Shown: positions 1 through 9,201 of the stretch, piece after piece
Position numbering within the stretch: the first letter of the stretch is position 1
Layout of the letters: every line of letters starts with the position of its first letter
NCBI GenBank assembly: GCA_028287505.1
Contig: JAQBPN010000006.1
Span: forward strand, 62,001-126,000
Origin: Fibrobacterota bacterium
GTDB lineage: Bacteria; Fibrobacterota; Fibrobacteria; UBA11236
Reading direction: 5' to 3'
DNA length: 64,000 bases
Notes under the pieces: model-generated
What the model saw: the letters and a program-made list of their open reading frames with translations, nothing else
Databases searched by the model: none
Told to the model about the DNA's origin: nothing
Program-made: the position numbers and the translations under genes

Positions 1-599
1 TGCAACAAGGGCACGCCGTCCCAGAGGATCTGGGTTTCCTCCGCCTTGCCTCCGCGCACGAAGGGCCGCACGCTGAGATCGTTCTGGTTGGTGACGCCGG
101 GCAGGGTGCTCAGCACTTTCAACGGATCGCCCTGGGACGCGGCCACGCGCTGGATGTCCTGGCGGGAAAGGCGGATGCGGCTGACTTCCTTTTCGCGATG
201 GACCTTGGCGGCGCGGGCTTTCACGGATTTCTCCCGCAGCTCCAGGGCGGAGGTGTCGCGCGCGGCGGCGGAATCCAGGGAGGCTTTTTCCCGGGCGGCG
301 GTGCGGGCCGAATCGGTCGGAGATATGTGAGAGGTCGAATCCGCCGCGGCCGCGGCGCCCGCGGAATCCTTGGGAATGTCTTTGTCCATCGTGTCCGCCG
401 GATCCACGCCGTAGGTGGGCACCGAATCGTATACCGGATCAACGGTTTTCGCGCGGGCCGAATCGGCGGGGGCAGCCGACGTCGCGGAAGCTGTCCGCGC
501 CGGTGCGGCCGAGGCCGCGAGAACCGGGGTTTGCGCCAGGGCGGCGGCCAGGAACAATGCGGCGGCGGGCAAGGCCTGGCGGGCGCGGCGGAGGCCCAT
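1..599 (-). CDS. TonB-dependent receptor, N-terminal part (runs off the window)
   Basis: Only the first 199 codons are present; the reading frame is open to base 1. The product starts with a signal peptide (Ala/Leu-rich core, residues 5-32). A long Ala/Ser/Asp/Thr-rich linker follows, then from about residue 140 a TonB-receptor plug domain. Visible plug signatures are LKVLSTLPGV followed by FVRGGKAEETQILWDGVPLL. Such proteins take up ligands through the outer membrane using TonB energy; the substrate cannot be read from this part. The ATG overlaps the stop of the upstream lipoprotein gene (TGATG), so the two are probably co-translated. The beta-barrel is outside the window. Confidence 0.8.
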   Translation of the reverse strand, partial: MGLRRARQALPAAALFLAAALAQTPVLAASAAPARTASATSAAPADSARAKTVDPVYDSVPTYGVDPADTMDKDIPKDSAGAAAAADSTSHISPTDSARTAAREKASLDSAAARDTSALELREKSVKARAAKVHREKEVSRIRLSRQDIQRVAASQGDPLKVLSTLPGVTNQNDLSVRPFVRGGKAEETQILWDGVPLL

Positions 600-1432
600 C
601 AGAAATTCCATCCGAACCCCAGATTGAAATTCACCAGCACGGGTTCCAGCCTGTCCGAAGCGATGGTGACGAAAGGCGAGACCACCGGAAAGGTGAAGTT
701 GACCTGGGGCGTGAAATAATCCGGGATGATGACCCAATCCGGCATCTTTACGTAAAGGCCCAAGGCGGCCTGATGGATGGTGCGCCGATGGGAGGTGAAT
801 TTCCAGGTGTTGAAAGAGGAATCCAGATCGCCGGGCTGGGTAGCCAGATACGTGAAGCGATAGCTGCCGTACAGGGCATGCGCCCCCAGGTTGCGGGAGG
901 CGGCGTATTCCGCGAAATAGGAATTGTCCGCCCACATGCCCACGCCCCAGCCGGCGGACAGGGAATGCTGGGCCTTGAACCTTTTGGCCATAGGCAGTCC
1001 CAGCTTGAGATCGAACTCCACCGTGCCGGGATTGGTGGGGGCTTCGATTAGCCAGCCCATTTCCACGCCGGTGAAAGGACCCCAGGGGCCGCGCACGCCC
1101 AGGCGGTAGCTGAGGCTGAATTTGGGAATGGTCTGGGATTCGATGACCGGGGCCACGGTGGCCGTGTCCGATTCGGAGAAGCGGGATCCGGGATAGCAGC
1201 GGGTGACCTGGTAGGCGTCGTGGGACCGGTAATAGCCATCCGGGCAGCCTTCCGAATAGAGCTTTTCCCGGCCCAGGCCGAAGGTCACGGCGGTTTTTCC
1301 CGGTTCCAGCAGGCGCCCGGAGTTGAAATGGTGGGTGGTGTACAGGCACCCGGTCAGCAAGAACGCGGCGAATGCGAGCGAGGCGCGCCCGGCGGTGGCG
1401 GACCCTGGGGCTTTCCCGACGTCATTGCTCAC
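599..1432 (-). CDS. Predicted outer-membrane lipoprotein, function unknown
   Basis: This 277-residue protein begins with a GTG codon and has a lipoprotein signal with lipobox LLTGC near residue 29. The rest is rich in alternating aromatic and polar residues and ends in LGFGWNF. A terminal aromatic residue is typical of outer-membrane beta-barrels, so a small lipidated barrel is plausible. I do not recognise a family. The gene directly precedes the TonB-dependent receptor with a TGATG overlap, which suggests a joint role at the outer membrane. Confidence 0.65.
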   Translation of the reverse strand: MSNDVGKAPGSATAGRASLAFAAFLLTGCLYTTHHFNSGRLLEPGKTAVTFGLGREKLYSEGCPDGYYRSHDAYQVTRCYPGSRFSESDTATVAPVIESQTIPKFSLSYRLGVRGPWGPFTGVEMGWLIEAPTNPGTVEFDLKLGLPMAKRFKAQHSLSAGWGVGMWADNSYFAEYAASRNLGAHALYGSYRFTYLATQPGDLDSSFNTWKFTSHRRTIHQAALGLYVKMPDWVIIPDYFTPQVNFTFPVVSPFVTIASDRLEPVLVNFNLGFGWNF

Positions 1433-1581
1433 GAATTGGGTCCATTGGCTGAAGACTCAGGCGATCGGTGTGGGGAGAACGGAAAATACATATCTTCCCC
1501 GCTCGGGCACGCCCAGGATGCCTTCCGCCTGCTAAACGATTGGATGAGGTCGATCTGCTACCGAAAACTAACTTTACGGCC

Positions 1582-2493
1582 ATGAGCGACCCAACCAGAG
1601 CGGGACGGGCGGATGACCGTCGCTTCCGCTCCCGCCTCGCGGCCTTCGGCCTGCTGTCGGCCCTGATTGTTTTCGGCTGCACCCAAAACCGGATCCGTCC
1701 CTTGACCGGCCCCGCGCCTACCGTCCCTTACCGCTCCGTCGAGGCCCACGGTGATCATTGGCTGCATGGTGACAGTCTTTGGGCGCTGCGATCCGATCCC
1801 GCGGCCGCCCACCGGAGCCTGAAAGAATATCGCAAGGCGGTCAAAAACCAGAAAACGGTTCCGGAGCTGTTCGCGCGCCTTTCCCATGCCTGCTATTTCG
1901 CGGCCTCTCTCGAGCCTTCCATAGAGAAACGGAACGAGCTTTTCCGGGAAGGCCAGGATGCCGCCGAAAATGGCATGCTCTTGCATCCGGGGTATCGGAA
2001 CGTGGTCCGGGAAACCGGGGATGAAATCGAAGCCGCGCAGGCATTGGATTCCTCCTTCATGGAAATCCTCTACTGGTATACCATCAATCTGGGTCGCGAA
2101 CTGAACGCAGAAAGCGTCATCATCCGGCGCGGCAACAAAGCAAGGCTGGAATCCCTCAATGAACCCATGCTGCGGTTGGATCCGGCCTGTTATTATGCGG
2201 GCCCCCATCGCATCGCCGGCGCCATTCCCGCCCGTCTGCCGGAAGGGGATTTGCGGGTCTCGAAAGCCCACTTCGACACCGCCGTGGCCATGGCGCCGCT
2301 GTATCTGACCAATCGCGTAGCGTATGCCGAATTCTACGCGATACGGGCGAAAGACAAGCAGACCTTCAGGACCCAGCTGGGCCTGGCGGTCTCCGCCAAC
2401 GCGGATACGCTGCCTGAAATCGCGCCCGAGAACCACCTGGCCCAGGCCCGGGCCAAAGCGCTCCTGGCGAAGGTGGATACCCTTTTCCCCTAA
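1582..2493 (+). CDS. TatT-like (TRAP transporter T-component family) lipoprotein
   Basis: The 303-residue product has a basic n-region and a lipobox ending IVFGC. The frame is open further upstream, but this ATG places the signal peptide correctly. The body is helical and TPR-like, with the blocks RLSHACYF, ILYWYTINLGRE, YYAGPHRIAGAIPARLPEGD and RVAYAEFYAIRAKDK. These resemble TatT, the trimeric periplasmic lipoprotein first described in Treponema (Tp0956), which works with TRAP-type transporters. No TatP or TRAP membrane subunit lies nearby, so here it is an orphan. The family assignment is from memory of the conserved blocks. Confidence 0.6.
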   Translation: MSDPTRAGRADDRRFRSRLAAFGLLSALIVFGCTQNRIRPLTGPAPTVPYRSVEAHGDHWLHGDSLWALRSDPAAAHRSLKEYRKAVKNQKTVPELFARLSHACYFAASLEPSIEKRNELFREGQDAAENGMLLHPGYRNVVRETGDEIEAAQALDSSFMEILYWYTINLGRELNAESVIIRRGNKARLESLNEPMLRLDPACYYAGPHRIAGAIPARLPEGDLRVSKAHFDTAVAMAPLYLTNRVAYAEFYAIRAKDKQTFRTQLGLAVSANADTLPEIAPENHLAQARAKALLAKVDTLFP

Positions 2494-2589
2494 TCGGACC
2501 GCAGATTTCCCTGGAATCCGGTAGGGAAATAAGCCATCTTTGGAAAGGTTTTCCAGGCCAATCGCCTCAACGCCGAAAGGGAATCCTCC

Positions 2590-4119
2590 ATGCGCTCCAG
2601 AATCCTTCCCCTCGCCTTCACCCTGTCCCTGGCCTGGCTGCCGGCACGGGCCCTCAACGTCACCGGCCATGTCATCGACAAACAGGGAACACCCCTGTGG
2701 TCCGCCAAGGTATGCGTGAAATCGGATGCGTCCGTTTGCGTCAACACCGACATGGAAGGAGCCTTCCATATCCAGACCGCGGTGGGAGTGCGCAAGACCT
2801 CGCCGGAGTCCGCGCCCTACATCATGGACATCCGCAACGGGATGCTATCCCTCACCTCCCCCGCCGCCGCCAAAGCGCGCCTGGAATGGACCCGCGCCGA
2901 CGGAAGCCTGCTCTTCAAGGCCAAGGATTTCGATTTGGCCCGGGGCCGCAACGCCATCGCCCTTCCCAAGGGGTTGCCTGATAACGGCATCTGCTTCATC
3001 CGCCTGAACACGGCGGATCTTTCCCTGACCTGGAAAGCCGTGCTGATGGGCTCCCGGGGCAATGCCGCCGCCCGCGCGGACGGCGCCGCTTCCGGCCGCA
3101 TCGTGGCGCTTTCCAAGACCGCCTCGGGGGGTACCCTGGAAGTGACCAAGCCCGGATACCGCACCCGTCTCTATGAACCCCTCAGCGATCCGGATCCGGA
3201 TGCCTTGATTTTCCTGAGCACGCCGGATGATGTGGGGATTTCCTTCGCGGGCAACTTCAAAGCCAAGGTGATCGCCATCGATCGCACCAATAAGACGCTG
3301 ATCGTGGAATCCGTCGACGCCTTCTGCGATTCGGACGTGGTGGCGCACGATACCATCCGCGACACCAGCCAATACGCCTTCAAGGACGGCAAGTTCTGGT
3401 TGTGGAGCAAAGGCGCCTGTTCCGGACAGGTTTTCACGGGAACCGGAACGGATCCGGTGGGAACCTGGACCCTGATCGACAACAGCGCGGAATTGCCGGC
3501 GGACCTGAGGGCCGGATGCATTCCGGATACCTCCTCCGGGAGCGCGCCTTTCGACAGCACCACGGCCGTCTACGCGATCACGGAAACCACCATCACCGGC
3601 AACGTCTCGGTGGAATTCTGTCCCGCGGATCTCTACGGGCCCATCGTGGCGCTTCTCTTCCAGAACGATCCGGGCGTTACCCTGGCCAAGAACACCTGCA
3701 AGCAGGTGGTTTTCAAGAACGCCAAAAAAGAGGACGGCACCCTGAACTTCACCAAGGCCGGGGATTCCCTGCACACAACCTTCACCTACAAGACCACCAC
3801 CTGCAGCTTCAACCAGGACCTCGCCCTGAGCGACAAGGATCCCACCTGCCCGGAGGACGATTCTTTCTTTCCGTTCTTCATCTGCATGGCAGGATCCGGG
3901 TTTTCCGATTCCGTGTCTTTGGGCGCGATGGGCGCGGGCGCCAAGACTTCGGCGCTGAGCGCTCCCCTGCCCATGTCCCTGGAACACCGCCTGGCCCGGA
4001 GCCTGCCGGTCTTCACGCCCGCCTTCCCGGCCATAAGGGTCCGGCAGGCACCGGCCGCCACTTCCAAGCGCGGAAGTATATTTCCCTTCCATGGATGGCG
4101 CCCCGAGTCCGCACGATAG
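2590..4119 (+). CDS. Secreted protein with carboxypeptidase-regulatory-like N-terminal domain
   Basis: The 509-residue product has a clear signal peptide (cleavage near ARA-LN, residue 22). A beta-sandwich domain of the carboxypeptidase regulatory type follows, starting LNVTGHVIDKQGTPLWSAKV. A middle segment with EWTRADGSLLFKAKDFDL resembles the C-terminal sorting-tail folds seen in many secreted proteins of this window. The remainder (residues 210-480) contains several Cys residues, probably disulfide-bonded, and is not recognised. It probably acts in the periplasm or at the cell surface. Its last 29 bases overlap the Nudix gene. Confidence 0.6.
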   Translation: MRSRILPLAFTLSLAWLPARALNVTGHVIDKQGTPLWSAKVCVKSDASVCVNTDMEGAFHIQTAVGVRKTSPESAPYIMDIRNGMLSLTSPAAAKARLEWTRADGSLLFKAKDFDLARGRNAIALPKGLPDNGICFIRLNTADLSLTWKAVLMGSRGNAAARADGAASGRIVALSKTASGGTLEVTKPGYRTRLYEPLSDPDPDALIFLSTPDDVGISFAGNFKAKVIAIDRTNKTLIVESVDAFCDSDVVAHDTIRDTSQYAFKDGKFWLWSKGACSGQVFTGTGTDPVGTWTLIDNSAELPADLRAGCIPDTSSGSAPFDSTTAVYAITETTITGNVSVEFCPADLYGPIVALLFQNDPGVTLAKNTCKQVVFKNAKKEDGTLNFTKAGDSLHTTFTYKTTTCSFNQDLALSDKDPTCPEDDSFFPFFICMAGSGFSDSVSLGAMGAGAKTSALSAPLPMSLEHRLARSLPVFTPAFPAIRVRQAPAATSKRGSIFPFHGWRPESAR

Positions 4120-4699
4120 GCGGGATAATCCCGTTGAGCGGGAAAAAATAGGCCCCTGGACCCGGATCTCCGGCCGGGAAGTCTATGACAACCCATGGAT
4201 CCGGGTGCGCGAGGACCAGGTCCTGCACCCGGACGGATCCCCCGGCATCTACGGCACCATCCACTTCAAGAACATCGCCATAGGCGTGGTCGCCCTGGAT
4301 GACCAGGGCCGCGTGATCCTGGTGGGACAGCATCGCTATCCCTTCGACCGCTACTTTTGGGAAATCCCCGAGGGCGGTTGCCCCATCGGGCTGGAGACTC
4401 CGGAAGCGGCGGCGGTACGCGAGCTGCGCGAGGAAACCGGTTACACGGCCGCGCGCTGGGATTACCTGGGCACGCTGGAATTGTCCAACTCCACCACCGA
4501 CGAAATCGCGCATATGTATCTGGCCAGGGACCTGTCCCCGGGCCCCGCCCAGCCCGATGCTTCCGAGGAAATCGCGGTGAAGGCGATGGATTTCCGGGAA
4601 GCCTACCGCATGTCGATGGAAGGCGGGATCACCGAGTCCATCACCGTGGCGGCCATCGCCCGCGCCAAACATTTCCTGGACCGGGAAGCGGCACCGTGA
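4091..4699 (+). CDS. Nudix hydrolase, ADP-ribose pyrophosphatase-like
   Basis: The 202-residue protein carries a complete Nudix box (G-x5-E-x7-RE-L-R-EE-x-G), read as GCPIGLETPE followed by AAAVRELREETGY near residues 97-119. Upstream residues IAIGVVALDDQGRVILVGQ and YPFDRYFWEIPEGG match the ADP-sugar pyrophosphatase branch, so cleavage of ADP-ribose or a related nucleotide sugar is likely. The chosen ATG overlaps the upstream gene by 29 bases, and no alternative start fits the conserved N-terminus. It is the first gene of a tightly packed operon with the methyltransferase, Kir channel and guanine deaminase. Confidence 0.85.
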   Translation: MDGAPSPHDRRDNPVEREKIGPWTRISGREVYDNPWIRVREDQVLHPDGSPGIYGTIHFKNIAIGVVALDDQGRVILVGQHRYPFDRYFWEIPEGGCPIGLETPEAAAVRELREETGYTAARWDYLGTLELSNSTTDEIAHMYLARDLSPGPAQPDASEEIAVKAMDFREAYRMSMEGGITESITVAAIARAKHFLDREAAP

Positions 4700-5475
4700 G
4701 CGGCGCGGCCGGATTCAAGGATCATTTCTCCGGCCACTCCGGCGGCTATGCCCGCGCGAGGCCCGTCTATCCGGAATCCCTGTTCACCTGGCTGGCGGGA
4801 TTGCCCCGCGGCCGCGAGGCGGCCTGGGATTGCGGCACCGGCACCGGCCAGGCCGCCCGATCGCTTGCATCCCGTTTCCGCAAAGTCATCGCCACGGACG
4901 CCAGCGCCAATCAAGTGGCGAAGGCCGACCGGACCGCCAATGCCTCGGAAGGCGGGGGTATGCTCCTGTACGCGGCCGCCCTGGCCGAGCGCGCGCCCTT
5001 GCGGAACGGCAGCGTGGATTTGATCACCGTGGCCCAGGCGCTGCATTGGTTCGACTTTCCGGCCTTCTTCGCGGAAGCGGCGCGGGTGGCGAAACCCGGG
5101 GCCGTGTTCGCGGCCTGGTGCTATGGCAACAGCCGCATCACGCCGGAAGTGGATGCCGTCTATGCCAGACTGTACAAAGACATCGTAGGGCCGTACTGGC
5201 CGCCGGAACGCGCGCATGTCGAGGACGGCTACGCAGGCATCCCCATGCCCTTCGCCCCCATCGCGGGCCCGGCCTTCGCCATCGAAGCCCGCTGGGACAT
5301 GGAGGAATTCATCGCCTACCTGGACACGTGGTCCGCGGTGCAATACTACCGCAAAGACAAGGGCGCGGATCCCATCGCATTGGTGCGGGAGGAAATGGCC
5401 CGCGCCTGGGGAAACCCGGCGGAACAAAGATTGATTACCTGGCCATTGGCCGTGAAGGCCGGAAGGGCGGGATGA
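4696..5475 (+). CDS. Class I SAM-dependent methyltransferase
   Basis: Translation most likely starts at the GTG that overlaps the Nudix stop (GTGA), giving 259 residues. The N-terminus FKDHFSGHSGGYARARPVYP is typical of methyltransferases related to YafE and trans-aconitate methyltransferases. The SAM-binding motif I is AWDCGTGTGQAA, and ITVAQALHWFDF marks the post-motif region where family members recognise substrate. The substrate is unknown. The frame is also open upstream inside the Nudix gene, but that part is a shadow. Confidence 0.8.
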   Translation: MSGAAGFKDHFSGHSGGYARARPVYPESLFTWLAGLPRGREAAWDCGTGTGQAARSLASRFRKVIATDASANQVAKADRTANASEGGGMLLYAAALAERAPLRNGSVDLITVAQALHWFDFPAFFAEAARVAKPGAVFAAWCYGNSRITPEVDAVYARLYKDIVGPYWPPERAHVEDGYAGIPMPFAPIAGPAFAIEARWDMEEFIAYLDTWSAVQYYRKDKGADPIALVREEMARAWGNPAEQRLITWPLAVKAGRAG

Positions 5476-5476
5476 A

Positions 5477-6484
5477 TTGAATTCGAACCTGCGCGCGGAA
5501 AAAGCCGGAACCGGCAAAGAGGAGTTCAAGGATCTGGGCTTCGGCACCAAGCTGTCGACCCAGCAGGCCCGCCTGCTCAATCGGGACGGCAGCTTCAACG
5601 TGGAACGCCGGGGCCTGCCCCGCCTCTACGCCATCAACTTCTATCAGGAACTGATCAACCTCAGTTGGCCGCGTTTCATCGTCACCGTGCTGTGCTTTTA
5701 CGTGGTGGTGAACCTGATCTTCTCATTCATATACCTGGCCATCGGCGTGGACCACCTGGTGGGCCTGGACAAGTCCACCATGATGAACCGCTACTGGGAA
5801 TCCTTTTTCTTCAGCGCCCAGACCCTGACCACGGTGGGTTACGGGCGCATCAGCCCGGCGGGTTTCATCACCAGCATGACGGCCGCCTTCGAATCCCTGG
5901 CGGGACTGATGGGGTTCGCCCTGGCCACGGGCCTCTTGTACGCGCGCTTCTCCCGGCCCCAGGCGCGCATGCTCTTCAGCAAGAACGCGCTCATCAGCCC
6001 CTACCGCGAAGGCACCGCCCTGATGTTCCGCGTGGCCAACGGCCGCAAGAACGAGATGATCGAAACGGAAATCCAGGTCTCCCTCTCCATCGCCCAACCC
6101 GACGGGACCCGGCGCTTTTTCGAACTTCCCCTGGAGCGCCGCAGCATCAACTTCTTTCCCCTGAGCTGGACCATCGTGCATCCCATCGACGCGGAAAGCC
6201 CCTTGTATGGAATGGGTCCGGAGGATTTCCTGCACGGCGGAGAATTCTTCATCCAGATGAAATCCTTCGACGACGTTTTTTCCCAGACCCTCTACATCCG
6301 CAGTTCCTACCGGTTCGAGGAAGTGGTCTATGGCGCCAGGTTCACCTTGATATTCGGCCGCAACGACTCCGGCGCCACCACCATCGATCTGCATAGGCTG
6401 GACGAGTTCGAGCCCGCGGACCTGCCGGCGGCGGCCAAGCCTTTAACCAACGGCAACGGAGCCAACGGAAACGGGGCCGCGTGA
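5477..6484 (+). CDS. Inward-rectifier potassium channel (Kir/KirBac type)
   Basis: The 335-residue protein begins with TTG two bases after the methyltransferase stop. A cytoplasmic N-terminus is followed by TM1 (about residues 57-85), a pore loop with selectivity filter TVGYGR near residue 120, and TM2 (AFESLAGLMGFALATGLLY). The C-terminal half is the Kir immunoglobulin-like cytoplasmic domain, with the conserved blocks FRVANGRKNEMIETEIQV and LSWTIVHPID. It should pass potassium through the inner membrane, gated by cytoplasmic ligands or lipids. It ends with a Gly/Asn tail and overlaps the guanine deaminase start (GTGA). Confidence 0.92.
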   Translation: MNSNLRAEKAGTGKEEFKDLGFGTKLSTQQARLLNRDGSFNVERRGLPRLYAINFYQELINLSWPRFIVTVLCFYVVVNLIFSFIYLAIGVDHLVGLDKSTMMNRYWESFFFSAQTLTTVGYGRISPAGFITSMTAAFESLAGLMGFALATGLLYARFSRPQARMLFSKNALISPYREGTALMFRVANGRKNEMIETEIQVSLSIAQPDGTRRFFELPLERRSINFFPLSWTIVHPIDAESPLYGMGPEDFLHGGEFFIQMKSFDDVFSQTLYIRSSYRFEEVVYGARFTLIFGRNDSGATTIDLHRLDEFEPADLPAAAKPLTNGNGANGNGAA

Positions 6485-6975
6485 AAAAGACGCCTTCGCA
6501 ATTGATGTCCCGGGCCATCGCCCTGTCCTTAAAGGGCATGCGCTCCGGCAACGGAGGCCCCTTCGGCGCCGTGGTCGCCAAGGATGGCAGGATCGTCGGG
6601 CAGGGAAACAACCAGGTTTTGTCGGACTCGGATCCCACCGCCCATGCGGAAGTGGTGGCCATCCGGAATGCGTGCAAGGCCCTGGGGAGTTTCCAGTTGG
6701 ACGGATGCGTGCTGTATACCTCTTGCGAGCCCTGCCCCATGTGCCTGGCCGCGGCCTACTGGGCGCGCGTGGACCGCATCGTCTTCGCCAACTCGCGGCG
6801 GGACGCCGCCAAGATCGGTTTCGGGGACGATTTCATCTACCGGGAAATCCCGCTTCCGGCGGGCAAGCGCGCCTTGCCCATGAAGCGCCTGTCCGGCAAG
6901 GCCGCCTTCGCCGTGTTCAGGGAATGGGATCGGAAACCCGACAAGATCCCGTACGGACCCGACCTTAAGCCTTAG
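6481..6975 (+). CDS. guaD: Guanine deaminase (cytidine/deoxycytidylate deaminase fold)
   Basis: The 164-residue protein has the zinc and catalytic motif HAEVVAIRNA and the cysteine pair in SCEPCPMCLAAAYWAR. Flanking blocks GGPFGAVVAKDGRIVGQGNN and IGFGDDFIYREI match Bacillus-type GuaD much better than TadA, which points to guanine to xanthine conversion. The GTG start overlaps the stop of the Kir gene. It is the last gene of the four-gene operon. A tRNA or other nucleoside deaminase is the main alternative. Confidence 0.82.
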   Translation: MKKTPSQLMSRAIALSLKGMRSGNGGPFGAVVAKDGRIVGQGNNQVLSDSDPTAHAEVVAIRNACKALGSFQLDGCVLYTSCEPCPMCLAAAYWARVDRIVFANSRRDAAKIGFGDDFIYREIPLPAGKRALPMKRLSGKAAFAVFREWDRKPDKIPYGPDLKP

Positions 6976-6988
6976 TACCCCGACAGCC

Positions 6989-9013
6989 TCATTCCACCCG
7001 CACCGGCAGGATGATGAAGGGAAGGCCCATGTGATACAGCTTCCGCTGCAGGGAGAACACCAGGTTGTTGTGCAGGAAGCGGGTGAGCAGGGTCTCTTCG
7101 GGAAACACCAATTGGCCCATGAAGAAAATGGCCTGGGGAAAGCGTTGCTGGATGCGGGGCGCCACCGAAGCCGCTCCGTCCACGGGATCATAGCTCAATA
7201 CCGACACCGCTTCGGCATGGTAGCCGTGGCTGCGCATGAACCCCACGTAATCCAACAGATCCTTGTCCACGTCGGATTGCAGCCGATCCACCTCGTCCAC
7301 GCCCTTGTAGTTGCCCGCGTCCAGCACGCCCACTTCCACGAACACGAAATTGCGGAACATATTCCCGAACAGCCTCAGGATGGCGAACAGGGAGTGCAGC
7401 CCCAACCCATTGAAGCCGCGCACCACCAGCACGGCGGTCTTGGCCTTGGGATCGTAGCCCATGGGCTCTGAGCTCTTGGGCGCGGGCGGCAGCAAGGGCG
7501 GCACGTCCCCCTTTTCGGCCTGGACGCGGGCCGCGCGCGCGGCCTTGACCAGGGAGTCCAGCCGACGCAACATCTTCTGCACCTTGCGGTAATGCCTCTT
7601 GATGAGCAGACACAGGCATATCAGGGCTCCCGCCGCCACCAGGGTGATCCAACCGCCTTGATCGAATTTCAGGAAAGTCATCAGCGTCAGGATAAAGGCC
7701 GAGAGCACGAAACCGGTGCCGTTGATCGATGCGCGGAGACGCCAGGAGGGCGCCTTCCGCTTCCGTTCCATCCAATACCTGATCATGCCCAATTGCGAGA
7801 GCACGAAGGTGATGAAGACGGTGATGCTGTAAAGGACCACCAGGTATTGCACCGAGCCGCGGGTGAAGATCAGGGTCCCCAGCGCGGCCGCCCCCAGGAT
7901 GAGCACGCCGTTCTGGGTCACCAGGCGATCGCTCAGGTTGATGAAGCGGGTGGGAAGCCATTGATCCGCGGCCAGATTGGACAGCACCCGCGGCCCGCCC
8001 AGGAAGCCCGCCTGCGAGGCCGCGAAGAGGATGAGCGCCTCCGACGCCAGGGCGATGGTGGTGAAACCCCGCGAGGCCGGACCGGACCAGGACGAGGTCA
8101 TGGTCCAGAACAGGGACGCGTTCAAGGTGCGTCCGGGCTCCCGGTGCAGATGGTAGAGCAGGTAGGCGAGGATGAGCCCGAATACCGCGAAGGCCAGGGA
8201 GGTGGCCATGTAGACCATGGTGCGCTTGCCGGTCCTGACCCTCGGTTCCCTGAGGATGGGCAGACCGTTGCTCACGGCTTCGATGCCGGTATAAGTGCCC
8301 GCGCCCATGCCGTAGGCCCGCATCACCAGGAAGACCATGCCCAGCGTCCCGAGCTCGCGGTGCGTGTCGCGCGCATCGGAGAGAGTCTCGGAAACGATGC
8401 GTCCGAAATCCGGGACATGCGTGAAGGCGGCGTAGAGGATGGCGAAGGCGTGGGTGAAGATGAAAACCAGGAAAACCGGGACCAGGGGCAGCACGGACTC
8501 CTTGACGCCGCGCAGGTTGAGGACGATCAGTCCGGCCAGGCACAGGTAGGCGAAATCCGCTTTGTAATGCAGCCACCCCGGCGGCAGGAAGCTGAACACG
8601 GCGTCCGCGGCGCTCGCCACGGAAATGGTGATGGTGAGGATGTAGTCGATGAGGAGCGCGCAACCGGATACCATCCCCAGGAAGGGGGACAGCAGCTTGC
8701 TGGCCACCAGGTATCCCCCTCCCCCGGCGGGAAAGGCTTCGATGATCTGCATGTAACTGGCGCTGATGACGAGCACGGTGAAGGCGGAAGCGATGGCGAC
8801 GAAGATGGCCAGGTGGGCATGCGCGCCCAAACTGACATAGGCTTCCTCAGGACCATAGGCCGAGGAGGAGAGACCATCGGATCCCAATCCCACCCAGGCG
8901 AAAAAGGCGATCAGGGATAGTTGGTGGAAGGTGCCCGGCTTGGAAGGATCGAGGGCGCCGCCGATCCAGAAATGCCGGATGCGCTTTAGGAGGACGTCAT
9001 GGGTCTTGGGCAC
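6989..9013 (-). CDS. KimA-like APC-superfamily permease (probable potassium importer)
   Basis: From the GTG at base 9013 the product has 674 residues with about 12 membrane segments and a cytoplasmic C-terminal domain. The segment LGSDGLSSSAYGPEEA aligns with the Asp- and Tyr-containing first helix of Bacillus KimA (YdaO). TGIEAVSNGLPILREPRVRT, AASQAGFLGGPRVLSNLAAD and the tail LHNNLVFSLQRKLYH also correspond. KimA imports potassium with protons, whereas general annotation would say amino acid permease. The frame stays open up to base 9214, but that part lacks transporter sequence and runs into the divergent gene, so the start is uncertain. Confidence 0.75.
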   Translation of the reverse strand: MPKTHDVLLKRIRHFWIGGALDPSKPGTFHQLSLIAFFAWVGLGSDGLSSSAYGPEEAYVSLGAHAHLAIFVAIASAFTVLVISASYMQIIEAFPAGGGGYLVASKLLSPFLGMVSGCALLIDYILTITISVASAADAVFSFLPPGWLHYKADFAYLCLAGLIVLNLRGVKESVLPLVPVFLVFIFTHAFAILYAAFTHVPDFGRIVSETLSDARDTHRELGTLGMVFLVMRAYGMGAGTYTGIEAVSNGLPILREPRVRTGKRTMVYMATSLAFAVFGLILAYLLYHLHREPGRTLNASLFWTMTSSWSGPASRGFTTIALASEALILFAASQAGFLGGPRVLSNLAADQWLPTRFINLSDRLVTQNGVLILGAAALGTLIFTRGSVQYLVVLYSITVFITFVLSQLGMIRYWMERKRKAPSWRLRASINGTGFVLSAFILTLMTFLKFDQGGWITLVAAGALICLCLLIKRHYRKVQKMLRRLDSLVKAARAARVQAEKGDVPPLLPPAPKSSEPMGYDPKAKTAVLVVRGFNGLGLHSLFAILRLFGNMFRNFVFVEVGVLDAGNYKGVDEVDRLQSDVDKDLLDYVGFMRSHGYHAEAVSVLSYDPVDGAASVAPRIQQRFPQAIFFMGQLVFPEETLLTRFLHNNLVFSLQRKLYHMGLPFIILPVRVE

Positions 9014-9201
9014 AAGTGGTCCGTAGGAATTTGGGATTAAACTAGCTTCGTGCGTCCCTGCATCAAGAAGAAGCGGAGCGGGCCTCCGGACCCCCGGATC
9101 CGGGGCCTTGCGGCCCTCCGGGAGGGATGTTCCCGACAATTCCGGGGGAAATCGCCTCCGGGGCCCATGCGCGGTCCGGTCCGGCTGAGTATCATTCTTA
9201 C

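Noticed and set aside
1558-2769. 403-codon minus-strand frame across the TatT-like gene
   Set aside because: It covers two genes with signal peptides on the other strand and has no recognisable feature.
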